Notes: generated from the letters alone by a model not told the origin. DNA of 64,000 nucleotides from Kitasatospora sp. A2-31 (GCF_022288725.1 NZ_JAKNTA010000008.1:1-64000); one strand, 5' to 3'. Positions 1 to 10,606 are shown, counted from the first letter of the stretch. Made by a program: numbers and translations.

Positions 1-192
1 GCCGTGCCGGCGCTCGCGGACCGGGTGCGGCGGGAGCGCCGGGCAGACCTTGAGAGCCGCGCTGGGATGGTGATGCAGCTCTTCGTGCTGGCGAAGATCG
101 TCGGACGGCACGCTGGTCCGAACGACGACCCGCGAATGGGGCCGGCGCACCGGGAGGCCGCCCGACTGATCCGCGCTCTTCAGGGGGACTGA
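1..192 (+). CDS. C-terminal fragment of an unknown protein (cut by window edge)
   Basis: The frame is open from the first base and stops with TGA at 190-192, so the gene probably starts upstream of the window. The visible 63 residues are charged and helical, with an Arg-rich start, and contain no motif I recognise. A GTG at base 4 could be read as a start but has no visible ribosome binding site. The methyltransferase gene follows after about 50 bases on the same strand. Confidence 0.45.
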   Translation, partial: AVPALADRVRRERRADLESRAGMVMQLFVLAKIVGRHAGPNDDPRMGPAHREAARLIRALQGD

Positions 193-244
193 ACGTCTAC
201 CTGTCGGCAAGGCGCCAACGTCACCGAATAGGGAAGGAACACGC

Positions 245-967
245 ATGGATTCCTCCACACGCGGTCCAGCCGGCCACGACGCCGAGGACATCGCGAGCGC
301 GAAGGAGCGAGGTTGGAGCGATCTGGCACCCATCGATGACGCCTACCAGGCGGGCGAGATCACGGCCACCGAGTGGCACGCCGCCGTCCTGGACGTCATC
401 GAACCGGCCTACCTCAACGGCGACAACCCGCGGGCCCAGTCTGGCCACAGCGGCGACGACACCCGCTGGCGAGAAGCCCGCAGCCTGATCGTCGACCTGC
501 TCCCATCCCCCGGTGGGACGTTCCTCGACATCGGATGCGCCAACGGTCACCTTATGGAGAGCCTGACCGAATGGGCAGTCGAAGTCGGGATCACCATCGA
601 GCCGTACGGGGTGGAGATCTCCGCCGCCCTCGCCGACCTCGCCCGAACCCGCTGCCCACAGTGGGCCGGCCGGATCTGGACCGCCAACGCTATGGGCTGG
701 AAACCTCCGCATCGCTTCGACGCCGTCCGCACCGGCCTGGACTACGTCCCGGCGGACCTGCGGGGAGCGTACGTAGCTCATCTGCTGGACCAAGTCGTCG
801 CCCCGGGCGGCCGATTGATCATCGGCGTCTACAACGAGGAGCGGGACCGGTCCACGACGGCGGACCTGCTGCGGTCCTGCGGCTACACCCCGGCTGGTAC
901 CACTGCAAGAGACCACCGGCACCCCAAGATCCAGTACAAGGGTCTGTGGGTGGCAAACGCCGAGTAA
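245..967 (+). CDS. class I SAM-dependent methyltransferase
   Basis: The 240-residue protein has a Rossmann-type SAM-binding motif I, FLDIGCANGHLM, at about residues 91-102, an acidic end of strand 2 (YGVEIS), and a later GGRLIIGVYNEE segment matching the post-motif strand of class I methyltransferases. The ATG is preceded by AGGGAAGGA at normal spacing. The first 80 residues are a helical extension. The substrate cannot be told from sequence; small-molecule or peptide methylation are both possible. It lies alone between a partial gene and a weak ORF, so context does not help. Confidence 0.85.
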   Translation: MDSSTRGPAGHDAEDIASAKERGWSDLAPIDDAYQAGEITATEWHAAVLDVIEPAYLNGDNPRAQSGHSGDDTRWREARSLIVDLLPSPGGTFLDIGCANGHLMESLTEWAVEVGITIEPYGVEISAALADLARTRCPQWAGRIWTANAMGWKPPHRFDAVRTGLDYVPADLRGAYVAHLLDQVVAPGGRLIIGVYNEERDRSTTADLLRSCGYTPAGTTARDHRHPKIQYKGLWVANAE

Positions 968-1031
968 GCCCTTCGCTGCCGCGCGTCACTCTGGCGAGCG
1001 ATAGTGAGCCGCGGCCTGGCTCGCTAGGGTC

Positions 1032-1475
1032 GTGTGTGGAAACGGAGTTGATGTGCTGCACTCTTTCGCGCTCGGGCTCGACGACCACCACCAGCCAGCG
1101 AGGAGTCTTGCCCTGACTGGGGTTCTCCCGGTCGGCTGTGTCGCCGATGAGGAAGGCAGTCGCTTCGTGTGTGAGCGCGAGGGCGAGCACCTGCTTGACG
1201 CGATCGGTCAGGTTGCTCGCGAGGTCCGTCGAAGCCACGGCGTCGTGCTGAACGACGTTGGGGTGGAGAAGCTCGACGAGTGGTTCTGCGACGGCCTCAA
1301 CGGCTACGGGGCTGAGTCGGTGGCACAGCTGCTGTTGCTCGCAGTCCACCGGGCTGAGCTGCTCGGCTACACCTCGGCGGATGTGGTGAGGTTCATCCAC
1401 GCGGTGACCGACCCATCGACTCACGTGACGGTCGATGCGGGTGGTGCTCACCAGCCGAGGGGCTTGCGCTCGTAG
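1032..1475 (+). CDS. hypothetical protein (uncertain)
   Basis: A 147-residue frame starting GTG fills the gap between the methyltransferase and the convergent SDR gene, and overlaps the SDR 3' end by 28 bases. The middle reads like a soluble helical protein (for example GAESVAQLLLLAVHRAELLG) and its codons favour G/C in third positions, though less strongly than neighbours. No ribosome binding site is clear and no family is recognised. It could be an antisense open frame of the kind common in high-GC DNA. Confidence 0.35.
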   Translation: MCGNGVDVLHSFALGLDDHHQPARSLALTGVLPVGCVADEEGSRFVCEREGEHLLDAIGQVAREVRRSHGVVLNDVGVEKLDEWFCDGLNGYGAESVAQLLLLAVHRAELLGYTSADVVRFIHAVTDPSTHVTVDAGGAHQPRGLRS

Positions 1476-2161
1476 AAGAGACCACCGGTAGGGCCGCCGT
1501 CGGGGAGGGTGGCGAGCCAGACCGGGGTATCGGCCGCCTCTTCGGGCGTGCGATCGGTCTCGCCATAGGCCATGCGAGTCGCCATGCGCCCGGGGGAGGC
1601 CGCGTTGACGAGGATGCCGGTGCCGTCGAGTTCGGCGGCGAGGATCTGGGTGAGGGCGTTGAGGCCAGCTTTGGAAACCCGGTAACTCACGTTGCCGGTC
1701 CCCATGTTGCTCTGCGAGCCGAGGTGGCTGGTGATGTTGACGATCCGGCCATACTCGTTCTTGCGCATCTCCTGAGCGGCTGCGGCGGCGAGCCGCCAGG
1801 CACCGAGGAGGTTGGTGTCCAGAGTGGCTCGGATGCGCTCGAAGTCCGGTGCGGCGGCGGCCTGGCCGCGGTCGACCGCGACGGCGGCGTTGTTGACCAG
1901 CACGTCCAGGCGGCCGAGCGGAGCGGCGACGTCGGCGACGCACCGGGCGACGCTGGCCGGGTCGGTGACGTCGAGTTCGTGGGAGTGGACGAACAGGCCC
2001 TTGCGGCCGAGGGCTTCCGTCGCCTCACGGCCGGCGAGGCGGTCGCGCACGCCGAGGACAACCTGCATGCCTTGTTCGGCGAGGCGGGTGGCAATGGCGA
2101 GCCCAAGACCGCGGTTTCCACCGGAGACGAGGGCGACGCGGGAGACGGGGTGTGTGGTCAT
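1448..2161 (-). CDS. SDR-family NAD(P)-dependent oxidoreductase
   Basis: The 237-residue protein is a classical short-chain dehydrogenase/reductase. It has the nucleotide-binding motif SGGNRGLGLAIA near residue 12, the NNAA motif, a serine in NITSHLGSQ, and the catalytic Y-x-x-x-K as SYRVSKAG. The ATG at 2161 overlaps the stop of the upstream regulator gene (ATGA), so the two are probably translated together and the regulator may control this enzyme or its pathway. Length is normal for the family. The substrate is not predictable. Confidence 0.92.
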   Translation of the reverse strand: MTTHPVSRVALVSGGNRGLGLAIATRLAEQGMQVVLGVRDRLAGREATEALGRKGLFVHSHELDVTDPASVARCVADVAAPLGRLDVLVNNAAVAVDRGQAAAAPDFERIRATLDTNLLGAWRLAAAAAQEMRKNEYGRIVNITSHLGSQSNMGTGNVSYRVSKAGLNALTQILAAELDGTGILVNAASPGRMATRMAYGETDRTPEEAADTPVWLATLPDGGPTGGLFYERKPLGW

Positions 2162-3516
2162 GCGGCCAGTGTGGCGAGCAGCTGGTCGAGGCGCTGGACT
2201 TTCGGGTCTTTGGCGGTGAGTGGCAGTTCGGCACGGGCGGCAGTCGCACGGGCGGCGTTCCGCTGGGACGGGGCGGCGGTGATCATCGGGACGGCCGTCT
2301 CCAGGAGGTGGACGGCGTGGTCCGCGTCGCCCAGAGCGGTGTGGGTTCGCGCGGTCTGGATGGTGTAGGTGGCGAGGTCGCGGTGCTTGGCAGCCGGCAT
2401 GAGGTCGAGCGCGGTGACGTAGTGGCGCTGTGCGAGCCGGGGGCGCCCGAGGTCTGCATGGCAGGTGGCGGTCTGAGCGTGGAACTCGGCCGCGTCGAAG
2501 TAGCTGGTCCAGGCGGGATCGTCGTCGCCCACGTTGGCTCGGCCCATCTGCGTCTCGGCGGCGGCCAGTAGGCGGTCGCACTCGGCGCGGTCGCCGCAGG
2601 CCGCTGCGGCGCGGGCCTGTCGTAGGAGCAGCATGGCGCGGGTGCGGGGGGTGACCTCGCCCGCGCCGTCAACGGCAGCTGCCGCGAGCGCACGGGAGTC
2701 CGCGAAGAGGCCGTGGTCGTAGCACTGGAGGCTGAGCGACTTGATGATGTTGGCGCCCAGCGCCCGGTCGCCGGCAGAGTGGGCGGAACGAAGGCCACTG
2801 GCCCAGTACCGCTGGGCGGCGGCGTGAAGGCCGGCGTCGAAGGACGACCACCCGGCGAGGCGGGCCAGTTCTGCGCCGAGGCGGAGAAGCCGCTGGCCGA
2901 CCCGGTCGGAGTAGGACGCCTCCTTGAGGATGCCGGTGACGGTGTCGAGTTCGGCTCCCAGGAGGTGGCGGGCACGCGGTCCACCGAGGCGGGCCTCGAG
3001 ACGGCGAAGGCGGGGCAGGCCGTCCTCCAGGTCCGCGACGAGCTGCGTGTCGATACGGCCTCCTGTGAGGGCGGCGACGACCGGCTCGGGGTCTTCGGTG
3101 AGCCACTGGCCAGCCAACGCGACCAGGGCCTCGCCGCCGAGCTTCATGAATCCGCGTCGGTCGAGCATGGCGTGCTCCAGGGTGTCATCCAACGACTGGA
3201 GCGTCCCCGACCGGGTCCAGGGGAAACCGGTGCGGACAGGGTTGCCGTCCGGCAGCCATCCGGGCCAGCCGAGTCGGTGCACCTCGCTCATCGGAATGCC
3301 GAGTTCGGCGGCGAGGGCTGCTTGGCTGTCGGCGTCCGGCTCAACGCCCCAGTGCTCCCACTTCCAAGCCTTGCGCCGGTCGGCGGTCCGACGAGTCGGC
3401 TTGGCGGCGATGTTGACAACATCCTGATAGGTCCAGCCGCGTTCCTCCCGCACCACACTCAGCGGATGTACCAGCCGGACCGGTGCTCGTAAGCCGGTCG
3501 ACCGGCCCATCCCCAA
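2158..3516 (-). CDS. helix-turn-helix / TPR-type regulator
   Basis: A 452-residue protein with an N-terminal DNA-binding-like region (about residues 15-90, including the ELGIPMSEVHRLGWP turn), the phrase DRRGFMKLGG found in many streptomycete HTH/TPR regulators, and then repeated 34-residue-like helical hairpins that look like tetratricopeptide repeats to the C-terminus. The organisation resembles NsdA-like regulators, but no specific orthology is claimed. It is the first gene of a leftward pair with the SDR. The roughly 390-base region in front separates it from the divergent glycan operon, so it could control either side. Confidence 0.8.
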   Translation of the reverse strand: MGMGRSTGLRAPVRLVHPLSVVREERGWTYQDVVNIAAKPTRRTADRRKAWKWEHWGVEPDADSQAALAAELGIPMSEVHRLGWPGWLPDGNPVRTGFPWTRSGTLQSLDDTLEHAMLDRRGFMKLGGEALVALAGQWLTEDPEPVVAALTGGRIDTQLVADLEDGLPRLRRLEARLGGPRARHLLGAELDTVTGILKEASYSDRVGQRLLRLGAELARLAGWSSFDAGLHAAAQRYWASGLRSAHSAGDRALGANIIKSLSLQCYDHGLFADSRALAAAAVDGAGEVTPRTRAMLLLRQARAAAACGDRAECDRLLAAAETQMGRANVGDDDPAWTSYFDAAEFHAQTATCHADLGRPRLAQRHYVTALDLMPAAKHRDLATYTIQTARTHTALGDADHAVHLLETAVPMITAAPSQRNAARATAARAELPLTAKDPKVQRLDQLLATLAA

Positions 3517-3910
3517 CCCCCGATCTGTTCACCGGACCGTAGCCGGTCCGCAACTGTGCGCTGATGGTACATCCGTTGCAGTTGGGGCCAGAAGACGACA
3601 GGAAGACGACAAACCCGCTCTGTTCAGCGCCAGTTGATCGGGGGTTAGCTAGTGCTCCCCCCGACGGGTGCCCGACTGGCTGAACTGCGGCCGGGCACCC
3701 CGGAGGGCCGACCGGGGACCACCTCAGAGACCTGACGCTGACCCGGCCGCACGACGAGAAGACGTCCGCTGACGGACGGACCACTCGCACCGATCACCGG
3801 GGCGCGACAAGCCGGCCGCGCCCGCACCCGTTCACCGTGTACGCCGCTTCAGTCCGCCGTGCCCTCGTGCCGCCGGGCGGGTCGGTCGTGCCCGAGCCTG
3901 GAGGAGTCCC
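3517..3910. promoter_or_regulatory. divergent intergenic region with short repeats
   Basis: This region separates the leftward HTH/TPR gene from the rightward glycan operon and must hold promoters for both. It contains CAACTG at 3551-3556 and its inverse CAGTTG at 3579-3584, and a direct repeat GAAGACGACA at 3591-3600 and 3602-3611. Spacing of the direct repeat is 11 bases, about one helical turn, so it could be a protein-binding site. No convincing -35/-10 pair was identified. The last bases before 3911 carry a GGAGG-type ribosome binding site. Confidence 0.4.
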
Positions 3911-4863
<953 letters not shown>

Positions 4864-4867
<4 letters not shown>

Positions 4868-5523
4868 GCGCGCCGACCGCCGAAGCCCTCGGCCAGCTCT
4901 GGGCCAACGGGTACACGGTCGTTCCGGCCGTGGTCACCGGCCCGCTGCTGGGGCGGCTGCGCGCCGAGGCCGACGCCTTGGTGGCCGCGTTCGAGGACGG
5001 CCACCGCAGCGAGGACTTCTGGCACTTCACCCGCGAAGGCGAGAGCACGCCGGTGCTCTACCGCGTCCACAATCTCGAGCGGCAGTCGGGCGCCCCGCTC
5101 GCGGCCGGGCTGTTCGCCACCGGCCCGCTGCACCACCTCGCCGAGACCATCCTGGGCGGTCCGGTGCGGGCCCGGGTCATCGCCATGATCGTCAAGATGC
5201 CGCAGGTGGCCGCCGCCGTCCCCTGGCACCGCGACCGCACCGACGCCGAACCCGGCCGCGCCATCAACCTGAGCCTGTTCCTGGACGACTCCGACGCCTC
5301 CAACGGAGCGCTGGAGTTCGTGCCCGGCAGCCACCTGCTGGCCGACGACGCCGAGGTGGAGAAGGTCCGCACCGCAGGGCCCGTGCTGACGGTCGGCGCG
5401 AAGGCCGGCGACGTGGCCGCGCACGACGTGCGGACCGTCCACGCCTCGCGCCCCAACCCCACCGAGCGGCCCCGCCGCAGCCTCGTCATCGAGTTCGTCC
5501 CCGACACCACGGAGGCACCGTGA
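4864..5523 (+). CDS. phytanoyl-CoA dioxygenase (PhyH) family protein
   Basis: The 219-residue protein has the PhyH/EctD-type non-haem iron(II)/2-oxoglutarate dioxygenase layout: the H-x-D iron motif in PWHRDRTD, then LSLFLDDSDASNGALEFVPGSH, and a distal His in RTVHASRPN followed by Arg residues for 2-oxoglutarate. It is expected to hydroxylate a small molecule or a sugar-linked intermediate. It overlaps the epimerase gene upstream (ATGA) and the GT2 gene downstream (GTGA), so it belongs to the glycan operon. Dioxygenases are unusual in ordinary cell-wall polysaccharide clusters and hint at a specialised product. Confidence 0.88.
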
Positions 5524-6536
5524 CCAGCCCCGCACCCGCGCCCCGCCGACCGAAGGTCGCCACCGTCACGGTCGGCACCAACGAGGCACGCTGGCTGACC
5601 GCCTGCCTGTCCACCCTCCTCGCCAGCAACACCCCCGACCTCGACCTCACCGTCTGGTACGTCGACAACGCCTCCACCGACGGCAGCACCGAGATGATCC
5701 GCGACACCTTCCCCACGGTGCAGATCATCCAGAACGACACCAACCTCGGCTTCGCCCGCGCCAACAACGTCGGCATGCGCGCCGCCCTGACCGCCGGCGC
5801 CGACTACGTGTTCCTCGTCAACCCCGACACCCGTACCCCGGCCGACCTCGTCCACCAGCTGACCGCCTTCATGGAGCAGTGGCCCACCTACGGCATCTGC
5901 GGCCCCATGCAGTACGTCTACACCGACGCCGACGGCAGCACCGTCGCGCTGGACGAGCACAACGACTGGTCACGCCTCGCGCTGAAGCTCGGCGAGGCCG
6001 ACGGCTTCGTGGGCGACCGCCCGAACCGGCCCTCCCCGGCCGGCCCCGAGCACGGCCGCGCCCCCGCCACCCTGGAGCACGCCTACGTCCAGGGCGCCGC
6101 CCTGTTCGTCCGGGCCGAGGTCCTGCGCACGCTCGGCCTGTTCGACCGGGTCTTCCACACCTACTACGAGGAGACCGACCTGTGCCGCCGGGCCCGCTGG
6201 GCGGGCTGGCGGGTCGCTCTCAACCTGGACCTGGGCATCCAGCACTACGGCGGTGGGGGAACCGGCGCGAGCACCTACCGGCGGGTGCAGATGCGCCGCA
6301 ACCGGTACTACTTCCTGCTCACCGACGTCACCTGGACGTGGCCCGCGATCCTCTCCCTGGCCGGGCGGTGGCTGCGCCAGGACCTGGCCGGCCGCTCGGT
6401 CGGCGGGAACACCACGGTGGTCCGCGGGTGGGCGGAGACGGCCACCGCCGCCTGGTGGCTGCTGCGGCTCACCCCGACCATCGCCCGGCGCCGCCGAGCC
6501 CACCACCGCCTGCGCACCGCCGGGGGTGCGCGGTGA
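5520..6536 (+). CDS. family 2 glycosyltransferase (rhamnosyltransferase-like)
   Basis: The 338-residue GT-A protein has the N-terminal VATVTVGTNEARWL strand, the YVDNASTDGS donor-binding motif, NLGFARANNVGM, the metal-binding FLVNPDTRTP (DxD-like), and the acceptor-side YYEETDLCRRARWAGW (ED/ExDxxxR). This pattern is typical of GT2 rhamnosyltransferase-like enzymes. The C-terminal 60 residues are hydrophobic and may touch the membrane. GTG start overlaps the preceding stop (GTGA). Confidence 0.9.
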   Translation: MTSPAPAPRRPKVATVTVGTNEARWLTACLSTLLASNTPDLDLTVWYVDNASTDGSTEMIRDTFPTVQIIQNDTNLGFARANNVGMRAALTAGADYVFLVNPDTRTPADLVHQLTAFMEQWPTYGICGPMQYVYTDADGSTVALDEHNDWSRLALKLGEADGFVGDRPNRPSPAGPEHGRAPATLEHAYVQGAALFVRAEVLRTLGLFDRVFHTYYEETDLCRRARWAGWRVALNLDLGIQHYGGGGTGASTYRRVQMRRNRYYFLLTDVTWTWPAILSLAGRWLRQDLAGRSVGGNTTVVRGWAETATAAWWLLRLTPTIARRRRAHHRLRTAGGAR

Positions 6537-7570
6537 CCAGGGTGCTGTTCGCCGGCGACTTCCACTGGCAGGCCGGATCGGCGCACATGATCAGCGAGTA
6601 CGTGCGCGCCGCCCCGGCACTGGACTGCGAAGTCGCCCTCGCCGGGCCGCTGTGCCGCCTGGACGACCAGGTCCCCGGCCTGCTGCCGGTCGTCGACGAC
6701 CTCGCCTGGGGCACCCACCTGGTCCTGGTCTTCGAGGGCCGCCAGTTCCTGGACGAGCGGCGGCTGGAGCTGTGCGAGCGCTTCCCGCGGAGCCGCCGGA
6801 TCGTCCTGGACCCGGACGCCCACTGGGGCGAGCACACCGTCCTCGGAGACGACGACTCCGCCGGACCCTACGGCCACCAGCAGTGGCAGCAGCTCTACCG
6901 GCAGCTGAGCGACGTCATCCTCCAGCCGCGCCTCGGCAAGCTCCCCGACGGCGCGCAGTTCTTCCCGTACTTCGGGATGCCCAAGCCGGTGCACCGGCCG
7001 GAGCGGACACCGGCCGCGACCTACGACCTCCAGTACGTCGGTGCGAACTGGTGGCGCTGGGACGCACTCGCAGACCTGGTCGAAGCCGCCCGGTCCGCCA
7101 AGCCGCCGCTGACCCGCCTGCGGGTGGCCGGCCGCTGGTGGTCCGGCGACCCCCACCCCGAGCACCTCACCGCCACCGCCAACCGGCCCGGCTGGCTGGC
7201 CGAGCACGGCGTCAAGGTCACCGGCCCCGTCCCGTTCGGCCAGGTCCTCACCCAGATGGCGAAGGCCGAGATCACCCCGATCTTGGCCCGCCCCCTGCTT
7301 GCCCACCAACAGCTGCTCACCCCACGCATGTTCGAGACCGTCGCGGCCGGCACCTTGCCCGCCCTGCCGCCCGAACTCGCCTACACCACCGACCTCTACG
7401 GCGAACAGATCGGCCCGTTCCTGCTCGGCGGCGACGCAGCCGAGGACCTCGCGCGGCTCCTGCGCGACGGCCCCGCCAACCGCCTGCGGCTCGGCCGCAT
7501 CCAGGACGAGCTCCGACGCCGGTTCAACTACCGGCGCGTCTTGGGCGACCTGCTCGCCTTCACCAACTAG
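6533..7570 (+). CDS. glycosyltransferase, GT-B fold (group 1-like)
   Basis: The 345-residue protein starts VTRVLFAGDFHW, has a GT-B-like two-domain layout, and ends with the C-terminal donor-domain signature LLTPRMFETVAAGTLPALP, as in glycosyl transferases group 1 and CgeB-like proteins. The GTG start at 6533 overlaps the GT2 stop, which fixes the reading. The middle part (LQYVGANWWRWDALADLV, then RVAGRWW) fits the linker into the donor domain. Donor and acceptor are unknown. Confidence 0.82.
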   Translation: MTRVLFAGDFHWQAGSAHMISEYVRAAPALDCEVALAGPLCRLDDQVPGLLPVVDDLAWGTHLVLVFEGRQFLDERRLELCERFPRSRRIVLDPDAHWGEHTVLGDDDSAGPYGHQQWQQLYRQLSDVILQPRLGKLPDGAQFFPYFGMPKPVHRPERTPAATYDLQYVGANWWRWDALADLVEAARSAKPPLTRLRVAGRWWSGDPHPEHLTATANRPGWLAEHGVKVTGPVPFGQVLTQMAKAEITPILARPLLAHQQLLTPRMFETVAAGTLPALPPELAYTTDLYGEQIGPFLLGGDAAEDLARLLRDGPANRLRLGRIQDELRRRFNYRRVLGDLLAFTN

Positions 7571-7584
7571 CCCGGGAGGCCACC

Positions 7585-8784
7585 GTGCCGAACATCCTGC
7601 TCACCGGCATCACCAGCTGCGAGAGCCGAGGAGTCGAGGCCCTCGCCCGCTCCCTGGCCACCTCGCTGACCGCCGCTCCCGATACCACGGTCACCGTTCT
7701 CACCCAGACCCCCGACCTCGACAGCGAAGCGCTCGCCGGCAGCGGCGCCGACTGCACCGCGGACCCGTTCGTCGTCTCCCGCTCCTGGGCCACGATGCGG
7801 CCGGTCGAAACCGAGCAGCACCGCCGCGAACGCGCCTCCCGCCTCGTCAAGCAGGCGGACCTGGTCCTCGCCACTGGCGGTGACCTGCACACCTCCGATT
7901 ACGGCGTCTCCACCTCCTACCTCGCCGTGCTCGACCGGGCCCAGAAGCTAGGCATCCCCACCGCGATGGTCGGCCAGTCCGTCGGCTTCACCGACCCCGC
8001 CGAGCAGGCCGCGTTCACCGTCACCGCCCAGCGCCTCGACCTGTTGACCGTCCGCGAGAGCACCACCTGGGCCTACCTCACCGGCCCCCTCGCCTTACCC
8101 GAGGACCGGGTAGTGCTCGCCGCCGACCCTGCCTTCCTCCTCCAGCCGTCCAGCCCCGACCGCACCGCGCAGCTGCTCGCCGACGCCGGCCTCGACGCCA
8201 CCCAGGAGTACGTGTGCCTGGCGCCGAGCCGGGGCGTCACCCGCTACAGCCCGATCAGCGACGCCCAGCACCTGGACGCGCTGACCCGACTCGCCGACAC
8301 CCTGTGGCGCGTTCGCTGCCGCCCGCTGGTCCTCGTGCCGCACTGCCACGACTCCCGCGAGCACAACGACGACCGCCTCCTGGCCCGGCAGATCGCGGCC
8401 CGCCTCCCGAACGTGCCGGTGCACGTCCTGGACGCCGACGGCACCGGGGCCGGCGACTACAAGGCCGTCCTCGGAGGGGCGGAGCTGGTGGTCTCCGAGC
8501 GCTTGCACGCCTCGATCGGCGCCCTCTCCAGCGGTACCCCCGCCGTCGCCCTCGGCCACAGCCCGAAGTTCCACGGCGTCCTCGCCGACACCTACGGCCC
8601 CGACGTCCCGCCCGGCGACGTCCACCGTGACATCGCCGCATTCACCGCCGACCCGGGCGCCGCCGAACACCTCGCCCACCTCGACACCGAGAAGCTCCGC
8701 GACCACCTCGCCACCCGGCTCCCCACTCAGGCCGCACTCGCCACCGCGGACATCGCCCGGGTGCGGGCGCTCCTCAATTCCTGA
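7585..8784 (+). CDS. polysaccharide pyruvyl transferase family protein
   Basis: The 399-residue protein matches the CsaB/WcaK-type fold. It starts with ILLTGITSCESRGVEAL, has a central DLVLATGGDLH strand, TAMVGQSVG, LVPHCHD, and the family C-terminal signature SERLHASIGALSSGTPAVALGHSPK (around residues 300-325). Family members ketalise pyruvate onto sugars, but some homologues act in other transfers, so pyruvylation is an inference. GTG start is preceded by GGGAGG. It sits 14 bases after the GT-B gene in the same operon. Confidence 0.85.
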   Translation: MPNILLTGITSCESRGVEALARSLATSLTAAPDTTVTVLTQTPDLDSEALAGSGADCTADPFVVSRSWATMRPVETEQHRRERASRLVKQADLVLATGGDLHTSDYGVSTSYLAVLDRAQKLGIPTAMVGQSVGFTDPAEQAAFTVTAQRLDLLTVRESTTWAYLTGPLALPEDRVVLAADPAFLLQPSSPDRTAQLLADAGLDATQEYVCLAPSRGVTRYSPISDAQHLDALTRLADTLWRVRCRPLVLVPHCHDSREHNDDRLLARQIAARLPNVPVHVLDADGTGAGDYKAVLGGAELVVSERLHASIGALSSGTPAVALGHSPKFHGVLADTYGPDVPPGDVHRDIAAFTADPGAAEHLAHLDTEKLRDHLATRLPTQAALATADIARVRALLNS

Positions 8785-8810
8785 CTCTCCCAGCCCGATC
8801 GGAGCACAGC

Positions 8811-9833
8811 ATGGCCCTTCACCTGGTGACCGGCGGAGCCGGATTCATCGGCTCCCACCTCGCCGACCGGCTCCTGGGCGCCGGACACGAGGTCGTCGTC
8901 CTCGACAACCTCGACGGCGGCAAGAAGGAGAACGTCCCCGACGGCGCGCGGCTCGTTGTCGGCTCGATCGCCGACCGGGGCACCGTGGACGACCTCTTCG
9001 CCGACCACGCCTTCGACAGCGTCTTCCACTTGGGAGCCTTTGCCGCCGAGGGCATCAGCCACGCCGTCAAGGCCCACAACTACGAGGTCAACGTCCTCGG
9101 CAGCATCCACCTGATCAACGCCGCCCTGCGCACCCGCGTCCGGTACTTCTCCTACGCCTCCTCCGTCGCCGTCTACGGCACCGGCCGCGTCCCGATGTGC
9201 GAGGACGACCACCCCCAGCCCGTCGACAGCTACGGCAACGCCAAGCTCACCATCGAGCGCGAACTCGCCATCACCGCGCACATGCAGGGCCTGCCGTTCA
9301 CCGCGCTGCGGATGCACAACGTCTACGGCGAGCGTCAGAACATGGGCGATCCACTGCGCAACGCCGTGGCGATCTTCCTCAACCAGATCCTGCGCGGCGA
9401 GCCGATCACCGTCTACGGCGACGGCAGCCAGCGCCGCTCCTTCACCTACGTCCACGACATCGTCGGCTGCTTCCTCGACGCCGCCGACAACTCCCAGCAC
9501 TGGAACCGGGTGATCAACGTCGGCAGCCAGCAGCCCTGCACCGTCCTGGAGATGGCCCACGCGGTCCGCGAGGCGATGGGCGTGCCGGACCACCCGATCC
9601 GCCACCTGGAGACCCGCGAGGAGGTCCACGCCGCCTACACCAGCAGCGAACTCGCCCGGATGCTGCTCGGTGACTGGAAGGACACCCCGCTGGCCGCCGG
9701 CCTCGCCGCCACCGCCGCCTGGGCCAAGGGCCACGGCCCCGTCACCCCGCGCAGCACGCTCACCCTCGAAACCGGCTCCGACACCCAGCCCGAGTGGTAC
9801 ACCACCGCCACCTCCCGGACGGACACTCCGTGA
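8811..9833 (+). CDS. NAD-dependent epimerase/dehydratase (UDP-glucose 4-epimerase-like)
   Basis: The 340-residue extended SDR has HLVTGGAGFIGSHL at the N-terminus, an acidic residue after strand 2 (VVLDNLDGG), YASSVAVYG, catalytic Y-x-x-x-K as SYGNAK, and MHNVYGERQ before the substrate domain. It is the second sugar-nucleotide enzyme of the operon. The first 20 codons resemble those of the enzyme at 3911, showing shared family rather than recent duplication. The ATG follows GGAGCAC. The last 50 residues are a low-complexity Thr/Ser/Pro extension. Confidence 0.88.
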   Translation: MALHLVTGGAGFIGSHLADRLLGAGHEVVVLDNLDGGKKENVPDGARLVVGSIADRGTVDDLFADHAFDSVFHLGAFAAEGISHAVKAHNYEVNVLGSIHLINAALRTRVRYFSYASSVAVYGTGRVPMCEDDHPQPVDSYGNAKLTIERELAITAHMQGLPFTALRMHNVYGERQNMGDPLRNAVAIFLNQILRGEPITVYGDGSQRRSFTYVHDIVGCFLDAADNSQHWNRVINVGSQQPCTVLEMAHAVREAMGVPDHPIRHLETREEVHAAYTSSELARMLLGDWKDTPLAAGLAATAAWAKGHGPVTPRSTLTLETGSDTQPEWYTTATSRTDTP

Positions 9834-10606
9834 CCAAGCCCGCCAAGGCCGCCGACCCGGCCGTCGAGACCATCGCCACCGACGTCGGCGGCGTCCTCTA
9901 CTACGACGAGCCCTTCGAACTCGCCTGGCTCCAAGGCGTCCTGGAGCTGGCCGGCGAGGCCGACCCGACTCTGACCATCGAGCGGTTCACCGCCGAGATG
10001 CGCCGCTTCTACCTCCAGCGGGCCAGCGCCACCGCCAGCCCCGGTCTCTACAGCCCGGCCGGCGCGCACGCCTGGACCAGCGTCCGCCGCCGCTGGTCCG
10101 ACCTCGCGCAGCTGGTCCCCGGCGCCGTCACTGCCCTCGCCAGCCTCGCCGAGCACCGGCCGGTGTGCGTGGTCGCCAACCAGCCCCCCGAGTGCGAGGA
10201 GGTCCTGCGCGCCAGCGGCGCCACCGAGCACCTGGCCCTCGTCGCCCTCGACACCACCGTTGGCATCGCCAAGCCCGACCCCGGCCTGCTCGGCTGGGCG
10301 ATCGAGCAGCTCGGCTGGAACCCGGCCACCACCCTGATGGTCGGCGACCGGCCAGACCACGACGCCGCCCCCGCCCAGCGCCTCGGTGCCCACGCCGCGC
10401 TCGTCACCCCGCCCACCGGCTGGAGCGCCCCGCCCGGCACCGACCCGGCGCTGGTCGCCGCCTACCGGGAGGTGCGGGCCGAACGCATGGGGGTCCGCCG
10501 GCACCCCGCCGCCGACCACAGCCTGCACGCCCGCGACCTCGCCGACCTGGCCACCCGGTTCGCCGACCGCGCCCCGGCCCGGCACCGCACGGTGGTGGTC
10601 CGATGA
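9830..10606 (+). CDS. HAD-family hydrolase
   Basis: The 258-residue protein has HAD motif I in the form TDVGGVLYYDE (the D-x-G-G-V-L variant), motif II-like VVANQP, the lysine motif AKPDPGLL, and motif IV VGDRPDHDAAPA. It is probably a phosphatase acting on a sugar phosphate or glycan intermediate of the operon. The GTG start overlaps the epimerase stop (GTGA) and its own stop overlaps the following ATG (ATGA). The C-terminal 60 residues extend beyond the usual HAD core. Confidence 0.85.
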   Translation: MTKPAKAADPAVETIATDVGGVLYYDEPFELAWLQGVLELAGEADPTLTIERFTAEMRRFYLQRASATASPGLYSPAGAHAWTSVRRRWSDLAQLVPGAVTALASLAEHRPVCVVANQPPECEEVLRASGATEHLALVALDTTVGIAKPDPGLLGWAIEQLGWNPATTLMVGDRPDHDAAPAQRLGAHAALVTPPTGWSAPPGTDPALVAAYREVRAERMGVRRHPAADHSLHARDLADLATRFADRAPARHRTVVVR